Shown here in pieces: positions 7,627 to 16,824 of a stretch of DNA of 64,000 nucleotides. The position numbers were made by a program, and so were the translations under genes. The notes under the pieces are model-generated. The model was not told the DNA's origin. It was given only the letters and a program-made list of their open reading frames with translations, and searched no databases. The DNA is from Microbacterium testaceum (GTDB lineage: Bacteria; Actinomycetota; Actinomycetes; Actinomycetales; Microbacteriaceae), in assembly GCF_001476655.1 (NCBI RefSeq), contig NZ_LDRT01000027.1:44699-108698 (forward strand), in the 5' to 3' direction. The number at the start of each line of letters is the position of its first letter. Positions within the stretch are counted from its first letter, which is position 1.

Positions 7627-8763
7627 GTGGCGGGAGAGATGACCGGTGTCTCCACGCCGTCTCTGGTGCTGGACGTCATCCGCACGCGAGGGCCGATCAG
7701 CCGCATCGAGCTCGCCACCGCGACCGGCCTCACCCCGGCGACGATGACGACCGCGGTGCGTCACCTCATCGAGCAGCGGCTCGTCATGTCGGTCGGACAC
7801 AGGGAGTCCACCGGTGGGAAGCGCCGCGAGCTTCTCGACGTCAATCCCGCGACGCGCTACGGCTTGGGGGTGCAACTCGGCCCCGCGTCGGTGCAGGTCG
7901 TCGTGGCCAACCTCTGGGGTGCCGTCGTCGGTCGCATCGGTGTCGCGGGCGCGGCGGGGGCGGTGCCCGAGGACGTCGTGAGCGCGGTGACCTCCGCCGT
8001 CGCGGAGCTGCTCGCCGCGACGTCCGTGGGTGACGGACTCATCGAGGGGCTGTGCGTCGCGGTGCCCGGGCCCCATGACGACGCGGGAGCGATCGTCGAC
8101 ACGCCCAGCCTCGCGAACCTGGAGGGGTTCCCCCTCGGTCCCGCTCTGGAGGCGGCGACGGGCCTGAACGTCCGCATAGAGAGTGCCGCTCTCCTCTCCG
8201 CCGCCGGCGAGGTGTGGACCGGCGCCGCAGCCGACTCCCGCGCCCTGGCGGTGATTCATCTCGACGGGGAACTCGCCGCGGGCGTGGTCGTCGACGGGCG
8301 GCTCGTCCGGGGTTCACGTGGCCGCGCGGGCGACATCCGGCACCTCCCTCTCGACCCCGCCGGCCCGGCGTGCCGCTGCGGTCAGCGCGGGTGCCTGGCC
8401 GTCCTCGCCCCGCCGGACGCGATCGTGGAACGGTTTCACGCAGAGACCGGCAGCAGCCAGACCATCGGTCGGATCGTCGCGCGCACCGGCAGCGACCCCC
8501 GGGCCGCCCACGTGGTCGACGATGCGGTGGTCGCCTTCAGCCGCGGGGTGGTCGCGCTCGCCGACGTGCTCGATCTCGACCGCCTCGTGCTTTCGGGGCG
8601 TGGCTACGGCCGTCTCCTCGACCGGTATCTCGACGGCGTGCGTGAGCACGCACGGGCGCGGGGTCGCACCGATCTGACCGTCGCGGTCTCGGCGAACCCG
8701 CGCGATGGCGGGGCTGTCGCCGCTGCCGGTGCCGTCCTGCGTGAGCACGTCGACGCTCGCTGA
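7627..8763 (+). CDS. ROK family transcriptional repressor
   Basis: A 378-residue ROK protein: an N-terminal winged helix-turn-helix (residues about 10-70, with ISRIELATATGLTPATMTTA) and the C-terminal actin-like ROK domain. The ROK zinc site is present as CRCGQRGC, but the following glutamate of the consensus is alanine. The END/Asp catalytic segment of sugar kinases is replaced by ESAALLSAAGE, so it should be a regulator rather than a kinase. The GTG start has AGGGGAAA about 4 nt upstream; an alternative ATG lies 12 bases in. It is divergent from the beta-mannosidase operon and probably senses a mannose-type sugar, which is inference from context. Confidence 0.9.
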   Translation: MAGEMTGVSTPSLVLDVIRTRGPISRIELATATGLTPATMTTAVRHLIEQRLVMSVGHRESTGGKRRELLDVNPATRYGLGVQLGPASVQVVVANLWGAVVGRIGVAGAAGAVPEDVVSAVTSAVAELLAATSVGDGLIEGLCVAVPGPHDDAGAIVDTPSLANLEGFPLGPALEAATGLNVRIESAALLSAAGEVWTGAAADSRALAVIHLDGELAAGVVVDGRLVRGSRGRAGDIRHLPLDPAGPACRCGQRGCLAVLAPPDAIVERFHAETGSSQTIGRIVARTGSDPRAAHVVDDAVVAFSRGVVALADVLDLDRLVLSGRGYGRLLDRYLDGVREHARARGRTDLTVAVSANPRDGGAVAAAGAVLREHVDAR

Positions 8764-8783
8764 CCGGTGTCGGCGCGACGACC

Positions 8784-10031
8784 TCAGGCGTCGGCGCGGA
8801 GCGCCTCGGCCACCGCAGCGAGACCCGTCACGACCTCGTCGAAGCTCGTCGACAGGGGTGAGAGACCGATGCGCAGGCCGCCGGGATCGCGGTAGTCGGG
8901 CAGCACGTCCTGCGTCCACAGGCGCGCGGTGACGGCGCGCATCGCGGGGTGCGAGAGCGTCACGTGGCCGCCGCGCTCCGCCGGGTCCCGGGGAGACGCG
9001 ACACGCACGCCGAGCGGAGACAGGATGCCGTCGCTCACCCGCAGGGCGAACTCCGTCAGCGCGACGGACTTGCGGCGCACGGCGGCGATTCCGGCGGCCT
9101 CGAGGAGATCGAGGGTGTCCTGCATCGCGATCATCCCGAGGATCGGCGGCGTCCCCGAGAGGAAGCGGCGCATGCCGGCCGCCGGCCGGTACTCCGGCCC
9201 CATCGAGAAGACGTCGGCCGCGCCCATCCATCCCTGCACGGGTTGGGCGAGGGTGACGTGGTGACGTGACGCGACGTAAGCGAACGCCGGGGACCCTGGA
9301 CCGCCGTTGAGGTACTTGTAGGTGCACCCGACGGCGAGATCGGCCCCCCACCCGTCCAGCTCCACGGGCACAGAACCCGCTGAGTGGCAAAGATCCCACA
9401 GCACGAGCGCTCCCGCGTCCTGCGCGATCCGCGTCAGCTCAGCGCCGTCGGCGAGGAATCCCGAGCGGTAAGACACGTGGCTGAGGAGGACGACCGCGGT
9501 GCGCGGACCGACCGCAGCGCGCAGCAGTGCCGCGTCGACCCCGCGCGCCGTGTCGACCTCGACCCACACCACGCGGGCACCGCGCTCAGCTGCGATGCCC
9601 TCGACCAGGTAGCGGTCCGTCGGGAAGTCGTCTCGTCCGACGACGATCTCGACGCGCTCCGGATCCTTCGTCATCCGGTCGTCGAGCGCCGCGCGCAGGA
9701 GCTTGTAGAGCAGGACCGTGGTCGAATCGCCGATCACGGTCTGCCCGGGCCCCGCCCCCAGAGCCAGCGCGCCGATGCGGTCGCCGATCTCGAAGGGCAG
9801 CTGCATCCAGGACTCGTCCCAGCCGCGGATCAGCCGGCCACCCCACTCCTCGGTGACGAAGCGCGCGAGACGGTCCGCGGTCGCCCGCGGGGGACGCCCG
9901 AGGGAGTTGCCGTCGAAGTAGATCAGCGGCGTCTCGGTGCCGACGAACGCATCGCGATGGTGCGCGAGCGGGTCGGCGGCGTCGAGCTCCGCCGCCTCGG
10001 CGGCGAACGCGGCCGTCAGGTCGGTCGACAA
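8784..10031 (-). CDS. kynU: kynureninase
   Basis: A 415-residue fold-type I PLP enzyme that cleaves L-kynurenine to anthranilate and alanine (and 3-hydroxykynurenine to 3-hydroxyanthranilate). Family marks are IYFDGNSLGRPP near the N-terminus, RDDFPTDRY, LVLWDLCHSAGS with the PLP-ring aspartate, and the Schiff-base lysine in VGCTYKYLNGGPG, followed by the GWMG and FLSGTPP substrate motifs. Length matches the bacterial enzyme. No tryptophan dioxygenase or formamidase gene is visible nearby, so it would act in tryptophan breakdown with genes elsewhere. It is separated by 4 bp from the upstream glutaredoxin-like gene, suggesting a shared transcript. Confidence 0.93.
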   Translation of the reverse strand: MSTDLTAAFAAEAAELDAADPLAHHRDAFVGTETPLIYFDGNSLGRPPRATADRLARFVTEEWGGRLIRGWDESWMQLPFEIGDRIGALALGAGPGQTVIGDSTTVLLYKLLRAALDDRMTKDPERVEIVVGRDDFPTDRYLVEGIAAERGARVVWVEVDTARGVDAALLRAAVGPRTAVVLLSHVSYRSGFLADGAELTRIAQDAGALVLWDLCHSAGSVPVELDGWGADLAVGCTYKYLNGGPGSPAFAYVASRHHVTLAQPVQGWMGAADVFSMGPEYRPAAGMRRFLSGTPPILGMIAMQDTLDLLEAAGIAAVRRKSVALTEFALRVSDGILSPLGVRVASPRDPAERGGHVTLSHPAMRAVTARLWTQDVLPDYRDPGGLRIGLSPLSTSFDEVVTGLAAVAEALRADA

Positions 10032-10035
10032 CGCG

Positions 10036-10293
10036 TCAGATCAGCGACAGTTCGCGCAGCTTCGCCTCGACGTCGGCGTTGCTCGGCTCGACGTGGTGGC
10101 TCGAGTCGGGGTACACGACGACGGGGATGCTGGTGCGGCCCGAGATCTCCTTCGCCACGTCGGCGGCGGCGGGGTCGGCCACGAGGTCGACGTACTCGTA
10201 GGCGATGCCGAGTTCGTCGAGCTGCTTCTTCGTGCGGATGCAGTCGCGGCACCAGTCGGCGCCGAACATGCGGATGGGAGCGTCAGAGGACAT
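10036..10293 (-). CDS. mycoredoxin / glutaredoxin-like protein
   Basis: An 85-residue thioredoxin-fold protein with the redox motif CRDC near residues 15-18 and the cis-proline segment SIPVVVYPDSS. Actinobacterial mycoredoxins of this size use mycothiol to reduce mixed disulfides (family knowledge); the usual active site is CxxC or CGYC, so CRDC is a variant and it may be a relative rather than Mrx1. A TACCCT box lies exactly 6 nt before the ATG, so the message is probably leaderless. It lies directly upstream of kynU. Confidence 0.8.
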   Translation of the reverse strand: MSSDAPIRMFGADWCRDCIRTKKQLDELGIAYEYVDLVADPAAADVAKEISGRTSIPVVVYPDSSHHVEPSNADVEAKLRELSLI

Positions 10294-10299
10294 GACTCC

Positions 10300-10305
10300 A
10301 GGGTA
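10300..10305 (-). promoter_or_regulatory. -10 box of a leaderless promoter (TACCCT) for the mycoredoxin-like gene
   Basis: TACCCT on the minus strand ends 6 nt before the ATG at 10293, which would put the transcription start at the start codon. Confidence 0.5.
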
Positions 10306-10338
10306 CGCCGCCCCGCGGTGACCCCGGCTCTCGAGACC

Positions 10339-11466
10339 TCAGGCGGCGAGCTCGTCCTCGAGCGGCTCGCGCACGGCGGCCACGGCCGCGGCGGGGGCCT
10401 TCTTGGGCGCGTACACGACGAGCGCGTGGAACACGAAGCGGATCACGAATGCCGCGATCAGGGTGAGCGCCGCCGCGAGCACGCTCTGGATGTGCGCCTC
10501 GTTGACGAGCAACCAGATGACCGGAATGCGGACGATGGCCTCGATGCCGTTGAACGTGAACGACTTGATGAAGCGGTGCCGCATGAGGCCCGACTCCTGG
10601 CGCATGTCGGCGAAGACGAGGTACTCGAGCGCGATGAAGTTGGCGATGATGGTCAGCACACTCGCGATGACCGCGGCGACGAGGTACTGGACCCCGAACA
10701 TCTGCAGTCCCCACATGATCGCCAGGTTGGCGAGCGCTCCGAGGCCGCCGACGACGGCGAACGCCGACATGCGTCCGAACCGGAGCATGGTCAGCTGCGT
10801 GAGGAAACGCATGCCCTGGCTGAACGAGGCCTTGCTCTCTCCGGCGAAGCGGGGGGCGAAGTCGAACGGCACCTCGGCGACGCGCATCTGCTTGCGGGCC
10901 AGGATCTCGAGGAGGATCTTGAAACCCCGCGGACGCAGCTCCTCGATGTCGAGGGAACGGCGGTCGATGAGGAAGAAGCCCGTCATCGGGTCGGAGCAGT
11001 TGTGCAGCTTCTTCGGGAACATCGCCTTGGTGAGCATGGTCGATGCGCGCGAGACCAGCGTGCGCACGGCGTTGGCGAGTCCGTCGGATGTGCCGCCGTC
11101 GACGTAGCGCGAGGCCACGACCACGTCGGCATCGCCGACCTCGGCGCGCGCGAGCAGATCGGCGATGACCTCCGGCGGGTGCTGCAGGTCGCCGTCCATG
11201 ACGACGCAGAAATCGGATGCCGCGGCCTTGATGCCCTCGACCACCGCACCGCCGAGGCCCCCGAGGGGTTCGTCGCGGTGGATCAGGCGGACGGGGACCG
11301 GGGCGTTCCCGGCGACCCCGCGGATGATCTCGGGGGTGTCGTCGGTGGAGTCGTCGACGAAGATGATCTCGATGTCGCGACCGGGTACCGCTGCCGCCGT
11401 GCGTCGAACGAGTTCGGCGACGTTCGGACCTTCGTTGAAGGTCGGAACGATGACGGAAAGGATCAT
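10339..11466 (-). CDS. GT2 polyprenol-phosphate glycosyltransferase fused to a GtrA domain
   Basis: A 375-residue fusion. Residues 1 to about 235 are a family 2 glycosyltransferase of the dolichol-phosphate mannose synthase type: SVIVPTFNEGPNV, IIFVDDSTDDT, the metal-binding FCVVMDGDLQHPPE and VVVASRYVDGG. The remaining 140 residues are a GtrA-type module with four hydrophobic segments (AFAVVGGLGALANLAIM, YLVAAVIASVLTIIANFIAL and two more). It probably loads a sugar onto a polyprenyl phosphate at the inner membrane for cell-wall glycopolymer or glycoprotein synthesis. A -10-like TAATCC lies about 35 nt upstream of the ATG. No partner flippase is adjacent. Confidence 0.88.
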   Translation of the reverse strand: MILSVIVPTFNEGPNVAELVRRTAAAVPGRDIEIIFVDDSTDDTPEIIRGVAGNAPVPVRLIHRDEPLGGLGGAVVEGIKAAASDFCVVMDGDLQHPPEVIADLLARAEVGDADVVVASRYVDGGTSDGLANAVRTLVSRASTMLTKAMFPKKLHNCSDPMTGFFLIDRRSLDIEELRPRGFKILLEILARKQMRVAEVPFDFAPRFAGESKASFSQGMRFLTQLTMLRFGRMSAFAVVGGLGALANLAIMWGLQMFGVQYLVAAVIASVLTIIANFIALEYLVFADMRQESGLMRHRFIKSFTFNGIEAIVRIPVIWLLVNEAHIQSVLAAALTLIAAFVIRFVFHALVVYAPKKAPAAAVAAVREPLEDELAA

Positions 11467-11613
11467 GGGCGCTCGCGTTTCGAAAGTGAATCCAGGATTA
11501 CACAGCGTAGACCGGCCGACGCGTGCTCAACTCGGTATTGTGGATCAGTTACCTGGGAGGTAGCAGGTGTTCATTCCGATTACTGCCTGGTAGGACCCGC
11601 TATCCCGGGCGGA

Positions 11614-12762
11614 TCAGCCGATGGCGTCCTTCAGATCGTCCACGGTCATCCCGTAGTTCATTCGGATCACGGGCAGGGCCAGCTTGTCGGTCCCGATGCG
11701 CACGTAGCCGTGCTCGATGGTGCGCCCCAGCGCGAACCCTGCTTCGCGCACCCCCTCTTTGGTGGTGTCGTTGTAGTGCCCGAAGGGGTAGGCGACGACT
11801 TCCTTCGCGCCGAGGATCTGGGCGGACTGCTCGAGGTCGGCGGCGATCGTCGCCGCGTCCTCGTTGACCATGCGCCCCTTTCCGTTGTCGCCGGCGCGGT
11901 GCATGTCGTGCGTGTGCGAGCGCTGCAGGACGAAACGGTTCGGCGTCGGTTCGGTGCGGGCGGAGGTGATGACGAACGACGTCGTGAGCAGGTGGCGCTT
12001 GTCGACGATGGGAGCGGCGAGCTCGAGCCAGGTGCTGTCGGCGTCGTCATCCGTGATGATCACCGAGTGCTTCGGCAGGAACACCTTCCCGTCGATGAAC
12101 GCGCTCAGTTCGTCCCACGTGGGCAGGTAGAAACCCGACTCCTGGATGTGCGCCATCTGCGCGTCGAAATCGCCGATGTAGGCGTAGTTCAGTCGGAGCC
12201 AGTTGTCTTCGCCCTCGGGCTTCGTCGTGAACTGGTGGTACATGAGGATCGGGATGCTGGCCTCTTCCGCCGCATTCGCCTCGGGGGTCGTCCACCCCGC
12301 GTACAGCGTTTTCTCCTGTGCCGTGCACGCCACCAGGTCGGCGCCGTTCACGCGCGCGGGGAGCGTCATCGCGGCCGCGTCGGCTGCCGTCTCGTACCAC
12401 CCGGCGAAGACGCGACCGTCCGCCTGGGGCAGGGGGAGCGCCGCATACAGCGTGTCCTGCGTCTCCAGCTGGGGGGCGAGTGCGACGCCCTCGCCCGAGA
12501 ACGACACGGCGCACGCTTTCGGGTCGGTCGTGGACGCCAGGAGCTGCTCGGACGCGGTCTTCGGGGTCGGCGTCGGTGTCGGTGTCTCCTCCATGACAGG
12601 GGTGGAGGTGGCGTCCGCCGTCGGGACCGGGGTGCCGCGCGTGACGGCGAACACCGTCACCCCGCCGGCGATCGCCACGATGGCCGCGGCCGCGACGATG
12701 GTTCGGCGAAGACGCACGCGCCGGGTGGCGCGGCGACGGTGCTGGGCACGTGTCGTTGTCAT
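11614..12762 (-). CDS. secreted polysaccharide deacetylase family protein
   Basis: A 382-residue protein: an Arg-rich N-terminus, one membrane segment (TIVAAAAIVAIAGGVTVFAV), a Pro/Thr-rich linker, then about 80 residues containing FAGWYETAADA and TLYAGW, the pattern of an InlB/Listeria-Bacteroides repeat. The NodB-type deacetylase domain follows. It has the metal and catalytic motifs ITDDDAD and SHTHDMH and the late VVAYPFGHYN. It should sit outside the membrane and deacetylate a cell-wall or capsular glycan; the substrate is unknown. The TFDD motif of the family reads TDDD here. TAGGAT and GAGGGATC upstream of the ATG suit a promoter and ribosome site. Confidence 0.85.
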   Translation of the reverse strand: MTTTRAQHRRRATRRVRLRRTIVAAAAIVAIAGGVTVFAVTRGTPVPTADATSTPVMEETPTPTPTPKTASEQLLASTTDPKACAVSFSGEGVALAPQLETQDTLYAALPLPQADGRVFAGWYETAADAAAMTLPARVNGADLVACTAQEKTLYAGWTTPEANAAEEASIPILMYHQFTTKPEGEDNWLRLNYAYIGDFDAQMAHIQESGFYLPTWDELSAFIDGKVFLPKHSVIITDDDADSTWLELAAPIVDKRHLLTTSFVITSARTEPTPNRFVLQRSHTHDMHRAGDNGKGRMVNEDAATIAADLEQSAQILGAKEVVAYPFGHYNDTTKEGVREAGFALGRTIEHGYVRIGTDKLALPVIRMNYGMTVDDLKDAIG

Positions 12763-12876
12763 GATCCCTCGGGTCGGATGCGATCGGCAGCGATCATCGC
12801 GATCCTAGCCGGACGATTCGCGCACTCCCTGGCCACGCCACGGGACGGCGAGCGGGTGAGCCACGATGATGGGGGA

Positions 12877-13833
12877 ATGATCCGCATCGGAATCGTCGGC
12901 ACCAGCAGCATCTCCGAACGCTTCGCCGAGGCGGTCGGCCACGTGGACGGGGTGGAGGTGAGCCGCGTCGCCTCGCGCGACGCGCAGCGGGCGCGGGCGT
13001 TCGCCGAGAAGATCGGGGCGCCCGGCACCGCCGTGGGACTCGACGAGCTCCTCGCCGCCGATGACGTCGACGCGGTGTATCTCGCGAGCCCCCACTCCGC
13101 GCACGTCGCTCAGGCGCGGACGGCTCTGGATGCCGGCATCCCGGTCCTCGTCGAGAAGCCGGCGACGCTGACCGCTCCGCAGTGGGAGGAACTCGTCGAA
13201 CGGGCCACTGCTCGGGGGGTCGTGCTGCTGGAAGCGATGCGCAGCGCCTACGACCCGGGGCTGACCGCCGTGGCCGACCTGCTGCCGCGCCTCGGGACCG
13301 TGCGCCGCGTCTCGCTTCGGTACGAGAAGCGCTCGGCGCGGTACGACCACGTGCTCGCCGGCGAGCAAACGAACATCTTCGACCCCGCCCTGGGCGGGAG
13401 CGCGCTGCGCGATCTCGGCGTGTACCCGCTCCACGCGCTGGTGCAGCTCTTCGGCGCGCCCCGGGCGGTTCGGGGCGTGCGTGTCGGGATCGCCTCGGGA
13501 ACCGACGGGCTGGGCAGCGCCCTCGCGGTCTACGACGGATTCGTCGCCGACATCGCCTGGTCGAAGATCACCGACACCGCTCTGTCGAGCGAGATCCAGG
13601 GCGAGGAGGCCTTCCTGCGGATCGACGCGATCGACGCGCCGCGGTTCCTCGAACTCACCCTCCACGGCGGCGATGCCGAGGCGATCCACGTCGAGGCACC
13701 CGAGAACGTGATGGTCGGCGAGGTCGAGCGGCTGCGCGACGCGATCGCCGGCGTCGACATCAGCGCCGACCAGGAACGCACGACCGCCACGCTGCGTCTC
13801 GTCGACGCGCTGCTCGCCGAACCCCTGCGTTGA
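12877..13833 (+). CDS. Gfo/Idh/MocA family oxidoreductase
   Basis: A 318-residue NAD(P)-dependent oxidoreductase: Rossmann start IRIGIVGTSSIS, the VYLASPHSAHV strand, the family motif LVEKPATLT, and a C-terminal alpha/beta domain beginning around residue 125 with FDPALGGSALRDLGVYPLHAL. Members oxidise or reduce sugars, inositols or bile-pigment-like substrates, and nothing here identifies which. The ATG at 12877 was chosen because the Rossmann strand begins right there; an in-frame GTG 21 bases upstream is possible. It is transcribed divergently from the deacetylase and followed 40 bp later by chrA. Confidence 0.88.
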   Translation: MIRIGIVGTSSISERFAEAVGHVDGVEVSRVASRDAQRARAFAEKIGAPGTAVGLDELLAADDVDAVYLASPHSAHVAQARTALDAGIPVLVEKPATLTAPQWEELVERATARGVVLLEAMRSAYDPGLTAVADLLPRLGTVRRVSLRYEKRSARYDHVLAGEQTNIFDPALGGSALRDLGVYPLHALVQLFGAPRAVRGVRVGIASGTDGLGSALAVYDGFVADIAWSKITDTALSSEIQGEEAFLRIDAIDAPRFLELTLHGGDAEAIHVEAPENVMVGEVERLRDAIAGVDISADQERTTATLRLVDALLAEPLR

Positions 13834-13873
13834 CGTTCACCTGACGTTCTTCCGGGGTTGTTAGGACGGACGG

Positions 13874-15070
13874 ATGCGCAGAACAGGGAGCCCGTGGGAG
13901 GTCTTCCGGGCGTTCCTCCGCCTCGGCGTGACCTCGTTCGGTGGTCCTGTCGCCCACCTCGGATACTTCCGCGACGACCTCGTCGTCCGGCGGAAGTGGA
14001 TGGACGATCGCGCCTACGCCGATCTGGTCGCCCTGTGCCAGTTCCTCCCGGGACCGGCGTCGAGCCAGGTCGGCTTCGCGATGGGGCTGCAGCGCGCCGG
14101 TTTCCTCGGCGCGATCGCGGCGTTCCTCGCGTTCACCCTGCCCTCGGCGGTGCTGCTGGTCGCGTTCGCCGGCGGTGCCGCGATCTTCGGCGGGCCGATC
14201 GGTGCCGGCGTGCTCGAGGGGCTCACGATCATCGCCGTCGCGATCGTCGCGCAGGCCGTGTGGGGGATGGCGCGGACGCTGACCCCCGACGCGCCGAGGG
14301 CGGGAATCGCGTTCGTCGCGGCAGCCCTGGCGCTGCTCGCTCCGGGCGCGGTCGGGCAGCTCGGCGCCCTCGCCGTCGGCGTGGCGGCGGGCCTCGTTCT
14401 GCTGCGCGGGGTGACCGAGGCCGCGTCGGCGCCGCTGCCCTCGTTCCGGGTGCCGCGGGGGATCGCGATCGGATGCCTCGTGCTCGCGGGAGGGGGACTG
14501 ATCGGTCTCCCGGCGCTCGCCGCGGTCAGCGGTTCGGGTGCGCTGACGCTCGCCGACGCCTTCTTCCGCTCGGGCGCCCTCGTCTTCGGCGGCGGACACG
14601 TCGTGCTCCCGCTCCTGCAGGCCGAGATCGTGCAGACGGGCTGGGTCTCGCCCGAGACGTTCCTCGCCGGCTACGGCGCCGCCCAAGCGGTCCCCGGCCC
14701 GCTCTTCACCTTCGCCGCGTTCCTCGGTGCGGTCAGCACTGTCGGGCCGGGCGGGGTCGCGGGAGCGGCGATCGCCCTGGCGGCGATCTTCCTCCCCGGA
14801 TTCCTCGTTCTGGTCGGAGTCCTGCCGTTCTGGGATGCCGTGCGCGAGAGGCCGCTCGTGCGCGCGGCGATGCGCGGGGCGAATGCGGCGGTCGTCGGCA
14901 TCCTGGGCGCGGCCCTGTACACGCCGGTGTTCACGACGGCCGTGACGGGTCCCGCGCCGTTCCTTCTGGCACTCCTCGGGTTCGTGCTGCTGACGAGGTT
15001 CCGTGTGCCCGCGTGGGCGGTGGTCGTGGTCGGTGCCGTCGGCGGGGTGGCGATCCAGCTGGTCGCCTAG
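13874..15070 (+). CDS. chrA: chromate transporter ChrA, two-domain form
   Basis: A 398-residue membrane protein built of two homologous halves, each starting with a FLRLGVTSFGGP-type or FFRSGALVFGGGHVVLPLL segment. The first half has FLPGPASSQVGFAMG and the second AAQAVPGPLFTFAAFLG, the paired GP-rich motifs of the CHR family. It is predicted to export chromate by the proton motive force; some relatives may move sulfate or other anions. About 11 hydrophobic segments are visible. No ChrB regulator is adjacent. Confidence 0.9.
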   Translation: MRRTGSPWEVFRAFLRLGVTSFGGPVAHLGYFRDDLVVRRKWMDDRAYADLVALCQFLPGPASSQVGFAMGLQRAGFLGAIAAFLAFTLPSAVLLVAFAGGAAIFGGPIGAGVLEGLTIIAVAIVAQAVWGMARTLTPDAPRAGIAFVAAALALLAPGAVGQLGALAVGVAAGLVLLRGVTEAASAPLPSFRVPRGIAIGCLVLAGGGLIGLPALAAVSGSGALTLADAFFRSGALVFGGGHVVLPLLQAEIVQTGWVSPETFLAGYGAAQAVPGPLFTFAAFLGAVSTVGPGGVAGAAIALAAIFLPGFLVLVGVLPFWDAVRERPLVRAAMRGANAAVVGILGAALYTPVFTTAVTGPAPFLLALLGFVLLTRFRVPAWAVVVVGAVGGVAIQLVA

Positions 15071-15158
15071 ACCGCGATTCCCGGTCTCATGATCCGTGAC
15101 ACCGCGTCTCGAGGGTGCCAGGATGGGCGCACGCCGCCCGGTTTCGAAGGAGAAGTCC

Positions 15159-16745
15159 GTGTTCCAGAGCCCGTACCCGCGTATCGACATTCCCGACGCG
15201 AGCATCTACGACGATCTGTTCGGTTCGCTCGACGAGGCCGACCTCGACCGCGTCGCCCTGATCGACCCGACCAGCGGAGCCGAGACGACCTACGGCGCGC
15301 TGCGCGCGCAGGTCGACGCCTTCGCGGGGGCGCTCGCCGCTCGTGGCGTCGACACCGAGACCGTGGTGGCCGTGCTCTGCCCCAACGTGCCCGCTTTCGC
15401 GACGGTGTTCCACGGCATCCTGCGTCTGGGCGGGGTCGTCACGACGATCAACTCCCTCTATACGGCGCACGAGATCGAGAACCAGATCCGGGATGCCGAG
15501 GCCACCTGGCTCGTGACCGTGTCGCCGCTGCTGGGGCCGGCGGCCGAGGCGGCGCGCGCGGCGGGCATCCCCGATGAGCGGGCGATCGTGCTCGACGGGG
15601 TCGAGGGGCACCCTGACTTGCGGAGCCTGCTCGCGGAGGGCCGCACTCCGCCCGAGGTCAGCTTCGACCCGTCGACGCACGTGGCCGTGCTGCCCTACTC
15701 GTCGGGGACGACAGGCAACCCCAAAGGCGTCATGCTGACCCACCGCAACCTCGTCGCAAACGTCCACCAGTGCCGGGTCGTCATCGATCTACAGCGAGAG
15801 GACCGCGTCCTCGCCGTGCTGCCGTTCTTCCACATCTACGGCATGACGGTGCTGCTCAATCTGGCGCTGCGTCAGCGCGCGAGCCTCGTGACGATGCCGC
15901 GGTTCGATCTCGTCGATTTCCTCCGCAACATCCAGGACTACCGCTGCACCTTCCTCTTCATCGCCCCGCCGATCGCGGTCGCCCTGGCGAAGCACCCCGT
16001 GGTCGACGACTTCGACACCACGTCGGTGCGCACGATTTTCTCGGGTGCGGCGCCCCTCGACGGGGAGACCGCCGAAGCAGCCGCCCGTCGGATGGGTGCC
16101 CGGATTCTCCAGGGCTACGGCATGAGCGAGCTCAGCCCCGTCTCGCACGCCGTCCCGGACGACCGCGTCGACATGCCCGCGAGCTCGGTCGGGGTGCTGG
16201 TGCCGAACGTCGACGCGAAGCTCATCGATCCCGAGACGGGAGCCGAGATCGAGGAGCACGGCGACGACGGCCTCACGCTGCCGGGGGAGATCTGGGTGCG
16301 CGGCCCGAACGTGATGCTCGGCTACCTGAACCGGCCCGACGCGACGGAGGAGACCCTGGATGCCGACGGCTTCCTCCACACGGGCGACATCGGCGTGCAC
16401 CACGTCAGCGGGTACTTCTCGATCGTCGACCGGCTCAAGGAGCTGATCAAGTACAAGGGCTACCAGATCGCCCCGGCCGAGCTCGAGGCGCTGCTGCTCT
16501 CGCATCCGAGAATCATGGATGCCGCCGTGATCGGCGTGGACGACGACGACAAGCAGGAGATCCCCAAGGCCTTCGTGGTCGCCGCGCCCGACTCGGGGCT
16601 GACGGCGGAAGAGGTGATGGCGTTCGTGGCCGCCGAGGTGGCCCCGCACAAGAAGGTGCGTCGCGTCGAGTTCATCGACGCGATCCCGAAGTCGACCTCG
16701 GGCAAGATCCTTCGGAAAGACCTCCGGGCGCGCGAGCGCGGGTAG
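15159..16745 (+). CDS. AMP-binding acyl-CoA ligase, 4-coumarate-CoA ligase-like
   Basis: A 528-residue ANL-superfamily enzyme that activates a carboxylic acid with ATP and transfers it to CoA. Motifs are the P-loop YSSGTTGNPKGV, the A4 segment FHIYGM, ILQGYGMSELSP, TGDIG, and the C-terminal hinge and catalytic lysine regions DRLKELIKYKGYQIAP and PKSTSGKILRKDL. The layout is closest to plant-type 4CL and bacterial phenylpropanoid-CoA ligases, so an aromatic or medium-chain acid is likely but not proven. The GTG at 15159 was chosen because AAGGAG lies 6 nt upstream. Confidence 0.9.
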   Translation: MFQSPYPRIDIPDASIYDDLFGSLDEADLDRVALIDPTSGAETTYGALRAQVDAFAGALAARGVDTETVVAVLCPNVPAFATVFHGILRLGGVVTTINSLYTAHEIENQIRDAEATWLVTVSPLLGPAAEAARAAGIPDERAIVLDGVEGHPDLRSLLAEGRTPPEVSFDPSTHVAVLPYSSGTTGNPKGVMLTHRNLVANVHQCRVVIDLQREDRVLAVLPFFHIYGMTVLLNLALRQRASLVTMPRFDLVDFLRNIQDYRCTFLFIAPPIAVALAKHPVVDDFDTTSVRTIFSGAAPLDGETAEAAARRMGARILQGYGMSELSPVSHAVPDDRVDMPASSVGVLVPNVDAKLIDPETGAEIEEHGDDGLTLPGEIWVRGPNVMLGYLNRPDATEETLDADGFLHTGDIGVHHVSGYFSIVDRLKELIKYKGYQIAPAELEALLLSHPRIMDAAVIGVDDDDKQEIPKAFVVAAPDSGLTAEEVMAFVAAEVAPHKKVRRVEFIDAIPKSTSGKILRKDLRARERG

Positions 16746-16824
16746 GAGCGGGGCTCGAGACCGCGCAGGCAGGCCAGGGCGAGCGAAAGCGCGGGGAGAG
16801 CGGGGCGCCAGAGGGCGACCGAGA

